Positions 4,674 through 7,512 of a stretch of DNA of 7,512 nt are shown piece by piece. Within the stretch, counting starts at the first letter, position 1. Every line of letters begins with the position of its first letter. Origin of the DNA: Nitrospirota bacterium. GTDB lineage: Bacteria; Nitrospirota; Thermodesulfovibrionia; Thermodesulfovibrionales; Magnetobacteriaceae. Location of the stretch: the NCBI GenBank assembly GCA_015233265.1, contig JADFXZ010000093.1, positions 727-8,238 of the forward strand, read 5' to 3'. Below the pieces are notes generated by a model. That model did not search any database. It saw only the letters and a list, made by a program, of their open reading frames with translations, and had not been told where the DNA came from. Made by a program: the position numbers and the translations under genes.

Positions 4674-7416
4674 GAAACTGCTCAAAGAGTATGCCGCGGC
4701 AACCCCGGACCCGGTCAGATCTCTCAACGCTCTGGAGGCGTTTAGTAGATCTTGCCCTGAGCATTTGAGCGCCCTTAAGCACAAAGAACTACTTGGTGCG
4801 GCCTCATTATTTTCCTATACGCAGTTTCTCCTGCCGTATGTAATATCAAATCCGGACGTATTTCTTGAAATCCTCAGAGATGACAACTCACCTATAGATA
4901 AATCCAACTTACGTACTGAGATAAATGGCGCTCCCACGCAAGGCGATTCCTTCGAGACCTATCTGCGGCTGTTTAAGAAGAAATACCTGTTAAAGATAAG
5001 CCTTCGCTTTGCCGCGGGTACAGCTGACATTAAAGAAAGCATGTTGGATCTCAGCGCACTAGCCGATGTGATTACTGAGGCTGCCCTAGGGCATACCGTG
5101 GCTGAGTTAAGCGCCCTCTACGGTGAACCAGAAGGCGGCAAACTCTCGGTCATTGCCCTTGGGAAACTCGGCGCCTCTGAGCTTAATTACAGCTCCGATA
5201 TTGACCTGATATTTGTCTATGAATGCCAGGATGGGCAGACACCAGGCGTGATAAGCCAAAGCGCTATACGCGTAAACCGGATTACCAATCATGAGTTTTA
5301 CTGCAAGCCGGCTGAGCTGATGAGCGGACTTCTAAGTACGCACACCGCTGAGGGGTTTGTCTATCGCGTTGATTTACGGCTTAGGCCGCAGGGAGCTAAG
5401 GGTGAGCTTGCTCTGCCCATCAGCAGCTACGAACAATATTATGAGTCCTGGGGGCGAGAGTGGGAGCGCCTAGCCCTGATTCGCGCCCGTCCGATAGCTG
5501 GGGATGAGGGGCTGGGCAGCGATTTTCTCGATATGATTGTCCCATTTGTCTACAGAAAGTACATAGACATGCGTTCAATTGGGGAAATCAGGCAGTTAAA
5601 GAAAAAAATCGACTCAGCGTTTGCCAAGCACGACATAAAGAAGGGCTATGGCGGCATCAGAGAGATAGAGTTCTTTGCGCAGGCGCTGCAGCTGGTCTAC
5701 GGTGGGCAGGAGCCGCTGTTACGGGAGCGTGGTCTTGTCCTTGCTCTTCACAGATTGAGCCAGAAAAATCTCATAGGCTATGATGATTTCTCAGACCTAT
5801 CAGAACACTATCTCTATCTGCGCCGCCTTGAGCAGTGCATTCAGATGCTCAACGACATTCAGACGCACACGCTGTCAATCGAACCCACCGCCCTGCAATG
5901 CACGGCAAAAAAGATGGGCGCTACAAACGCAAAGCGATTCATGGATGAACTTCATGGCAGGCGCACCGCGGTCAACAGGATATATAATTCACTCTTTGAC
6001 TATTCAAAACAGGAGCGGGGGCAGACCCTGCTTGACACCTATAGCGAAGAGACGCTCAGTGCGGAGTTAAAAGAGCGGCGCATAAAGAATCCCGGCAAGG
6101 TGTTGTATTATATGCGAAAAATTAAAGACTCCGCCAATGCCTTTCAAACGCTTGCCATGAGGCGGCTTCAGGGGGCGATAATCCCGGAGTTTGCCGCAGC
6201 GGCGTTGAACTCCCCTGAGCCGGAGATGGCCCTTGGGAATCTCCTGCGGTTTACGGAGATTGTGGCCGCCGCTGGCTCTACGGCATATCTGGAGCTTTTC
6301 AGCGCCAATCTGGGGCTGATTGGGGCACTCAACGGTGTGTTTTCAAGGAGTCCATATTTATCTTCAATCCTGATTGGAAGCACACGCTATATAGATATGC
6401 TTGCCGGTGGAACGCCGGTTAGAAAGACGCTGCGTGTAATGGCCGGGGAGACAGCTGTTGCCCTGTTGTCCCAAGATTCGCCTGCTGAGGCGTTGGCGCG
6501 TTTTAGAAAGATGGAGGAGCTGCGCCTGGGGATGTTATATCTCGATAAGAGAATTGGGATAATCAACCTGATGAAGGGGCTTTCTAAGGCGGCGGAGGCG
6601 GTTTTGCTGGCATCGTTGGGCGCTCAGAGCGGTATCTCAATCGTGGCGATGGGGAAGTTAGGCGGCCGTGAGATGACGATAAATTCTGACCTCGATATAA
6701 TATTTATTGGTGATGGCAGCCCTGAATCGGCAGAGAGGGTACTTCAGCTCTTGTCGTCATATACGAAAGAGGGCTATACATACAAGGTTGACACGCGGTT
6801 GCGTGCAGACGGCTCGAAGGGAATGCTGGTAAACTCGCTTGATGCCATCAGGGACTACTACTTGCACCATGGCAGGATGTGGGAGGTGCAGGCGCTTTTA
6901 AAGGCACGGCCGGTTGTGGCTGATAAACTGGCAAGACAGCGGTTTATGGTAATGGTGCACGAGGTATTTCTAACACGGGGGCAGGACATCACCCCGGAGG
7001 ATATAATCACAATGCGCGGCAGGATAAAAAAGGAGCGCCTCTCAGCCTCAAACACGCTTGACATAAAGCTCTCACCGGGAGGCGTGGAGGACATAGAGTT
7101 TCTGGTACAGTATCTGCAGTTAAGACACGCGGCAGCGCACCCAAACGTGCTCGTGCAAAACACGACGGCGGCTGTCATGAGGCTGATAAAATGCGGCGCA
7201 GTAGAAAAAGCTGACGGCAGAAGATTATTACAGGACTACCTGACATATCGGGCAGTTGAGACACTAATGCGCCTGCGCGGGGACAAGACCATCACAGCAG
7301 GAAGCGGCATATTTGAGCAAATAGCGGCGGACTTCAGGGGCAGGCAGACTTATCATTCAACCCTTGAGCAATCGATGCAGGAGACAGCGGTAACAGTGGC
7401 TCGGTTGTTGAAGTGA
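4660..7416 (+). CDS. glnE: Bifunctional glutamine synthetase adenylyltransferase/adenylyl-removing enzyme
   Basis: A 918-residue protein, close to the 946 of E. coli GlnE. It carries two nucleotidyltransferase domains. The N-terminal adenylyl-removing domain has ALGKLG (166-171), ELNYSSDIDLIF (174-185; metal ligands D180 and D182), DLRLRPQGAKGEL (238-250) and GGIREIEF (331-338). The C-terminal adenylyltransferase domain has AMGKLGG (663-669), NSDLDIIF (675-682; D677 and D679), DTRLRADGSKG (711-721), WEVQALLKARPV (741-752) and GGVEDIEF (807-814). The enzyme adds AMP to, or removes it from, a tyrosine of glutamine synthetase under PII and glutamine control in the cytoplasm. The frame extends upstream to a TTG at 4582, deep inside the permease gene; ATG 4660 (MTAPKK) overlaps the permease stop by 14 nt and is preferred, though no Shine-Dalgarno precedes it. 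Translational coupling is likely. Both catalytic aspartate pairs are intact, so both activities are expected. Confidence 0.95.
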   Translation: MTAPKKLLKEYAAATPDPVRSLNALEAFSRSCPEHLSALKHKELLGAASLFSYTQFLLPYVISNPDVFLEILRDDNSPIDKSNLRTEINGAPTQGDSFETYLRLFKKKYLLKISLRFAAGTADIKESMLDLSALADVITEAALGHTVAELSALYGEPEGGKLSVIALGKLGASELNYSSDIDLIFVYECQDGQTPGVISQSAIRVNRITNHEFYCKPAELMSGLLSTHTAEGFVYRVDLRLRPQGAKGELALPISSYEQYYESWGREWERLALIRARPIAGDEGLGSDFLDMIVPFVYRKYIDMRSIGEIRQLKKKIDSAFAKHDIKKGYGGIREIEFFAQALQLVYGGQEPLLRERGLVLALHRLSQKNLIGYDDFSDLSEHYLYLRRLEQCIQMLNDIQTHTLSIEPTALQCTAKKMGATNAKRFMDELHGRRTAVNRIYNSLFDYSKQERGQTLLDTYSEETLSAELKERRIKNPGKVLYYMRKIKDSANAFQTLAMRRLQGAIIPEFAAAALNSPEPEMALGNLLRFTEIVAAAGSTAYLELFSANLGLIGALNGVFSRSPYLSSILIGSTRYIDMLAGGTPVRKTLRVMAGETAVALLSQDSPAEALARFRKMEELRLGMLYLDKRIGIINLMKGLSKAAEAVLLASLGAQSGISIVAMGKLGGREMTINSDLDIIFIGDGSPESAERVLQLLSSYTKEGYTYKVDTRLRADGSKGMLVNSLDAIRDYYLHHGRMWEVQALLKARPVVADKLARQRFMVMVHEVFLTRGQDITPEDIITMRGRIKKERLSASNTLDIKLSPGGVEDIEFLVQYLQLRHAAAHPNVLVQNTTAAVMRLIKCGAVEKADGRRLLQDYLTYRAVETLMRLRGDKTITAGSGIFEQIAADFRGRQTYHSTLEQSMQETAVTVARLLK

Positions 7417-7437
7417 GGCATCAGCGCGCACTATTAA

Positions 7438-7467
7438 TGCACAAATGTTCCATTTAGGAGGTATAAT
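7438..7467 (+). promoter_or_regulatory. Candidate promoter downstream of glnE
   Basis: TATAAT at 7462-7467 is a perfect -10 box. TGCACA at 7438-7443 matches four of six -35 bases with an 18-nt spacer. Transcription would start near 7474. The box overlaps a Shine-Dalgarno-like AGGAGGT (7456-7462), so one of the two readings may be accidental. The next gene lies beyond the window. Confidence 0.35.
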
Positions 7468-7503
7468 AAAAAGGTGTGTAAAAAAGTAAGTCAGGCGGTG
7501 TAA
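7456..7503 (+). other. Shine-Dalgarno with a 9-codon open frame after glnE
   Basis: AGGAGGT (7456-7462) is an almost complete complement to the 16S tail and lies 11 nt before a GTG at 7474. That GTG opens a frame reading MCKKVSQAV and stopping with TAA at 7501-7503. Frames from the neighbouring GTG stop at once. It could be a leader peptide, the end of an eroded gene, or chance. No terminator hairpin is visible between glnE and this point. Confidence 0.2.
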
Positions 7504-7512
7504 CCTATTAAA

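Overview
The window is a gene-dense bacterial segment with every recognisable gene on the + strand and a base composition of roughly half G+C by eye. The gene families (DppB/DppC-type permeases, full-length two-domain GlnE, a lipoprotein, a YjfL-type membrane protein) point to a Gram-negative (diderm) bacterium. I cannot place it further with confidence. A Nitrospirota- or Deltaproteobacteria-like chromosome is my guess, and no 16S or marker gene here settles it.

Region 1 (1-2122) is a compact three-gene cassette. It holds the C-terminal part of a DUF350 (YjfL-like) membrane protein, a glycine/serine-rich lipoprotein resembling DUF1190 (YgiB/YjfM) or UPF0323 proteins, and a stand-alone ATP-grasp ligase of the glutathionylspermidine-synthase family (YgiC/YjfC-like). 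The same trio occurs in E. coli as yjfL-yjfM-yjfC. The gaps between genes are 14 and 11 nt, so they are very probably one transcript. The likely theme is an envelope protein or peptide modified by an amide-forming ligase, with chemistry and substrate unknown.

Region 2 (2123-2589) is a single-domain CheY-like response regulator with its own extended -10 promoter and a strong ribosome binding site. No kinase gene is visible nearby.

Region 3 (2590-2838) is a 249-nt non-coding gap. It holds a T-run that may mark a weak terminator, then a 19-nt imperfect inverted repeat. One arm of this repeat can also pair with sequence on its other side, which suggests alternative RNA folds or clustered operator sites before the transport operon.

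Region 4 (2839-7416) is an operon of two oligopeptide/dipeptide-type ABC permeases (DppB-like and DppC-like) followed by glnE, the bifunctional glutamine synthetase adenylyltransferase/adenylyl-removing enzyme. The glnE start overlaps the end of the second permease gene by 14 nt. No binding protein or ATPase gene accompanies the permeases, so these must be encoded elsewhere. The arrangement ties a peptide (or nickel/amine) uptake channel to control of nitrogen assimilation, at least in expression.

Region 5 (7417-7512) is the start of the next intergenic region, with a promoter-like TATAAT overlapping a near-perfect Shine-Dalgarno sequence and a 9-codon open frame that ends inside the window. 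I see no mobile element, CRISPR array, tRNA or rRNA. Nothing here is clearly an undescribed system. The best candidates for a second look are the DUF350-lipoprotein-ligase cassette and the structured gap before the permeases.
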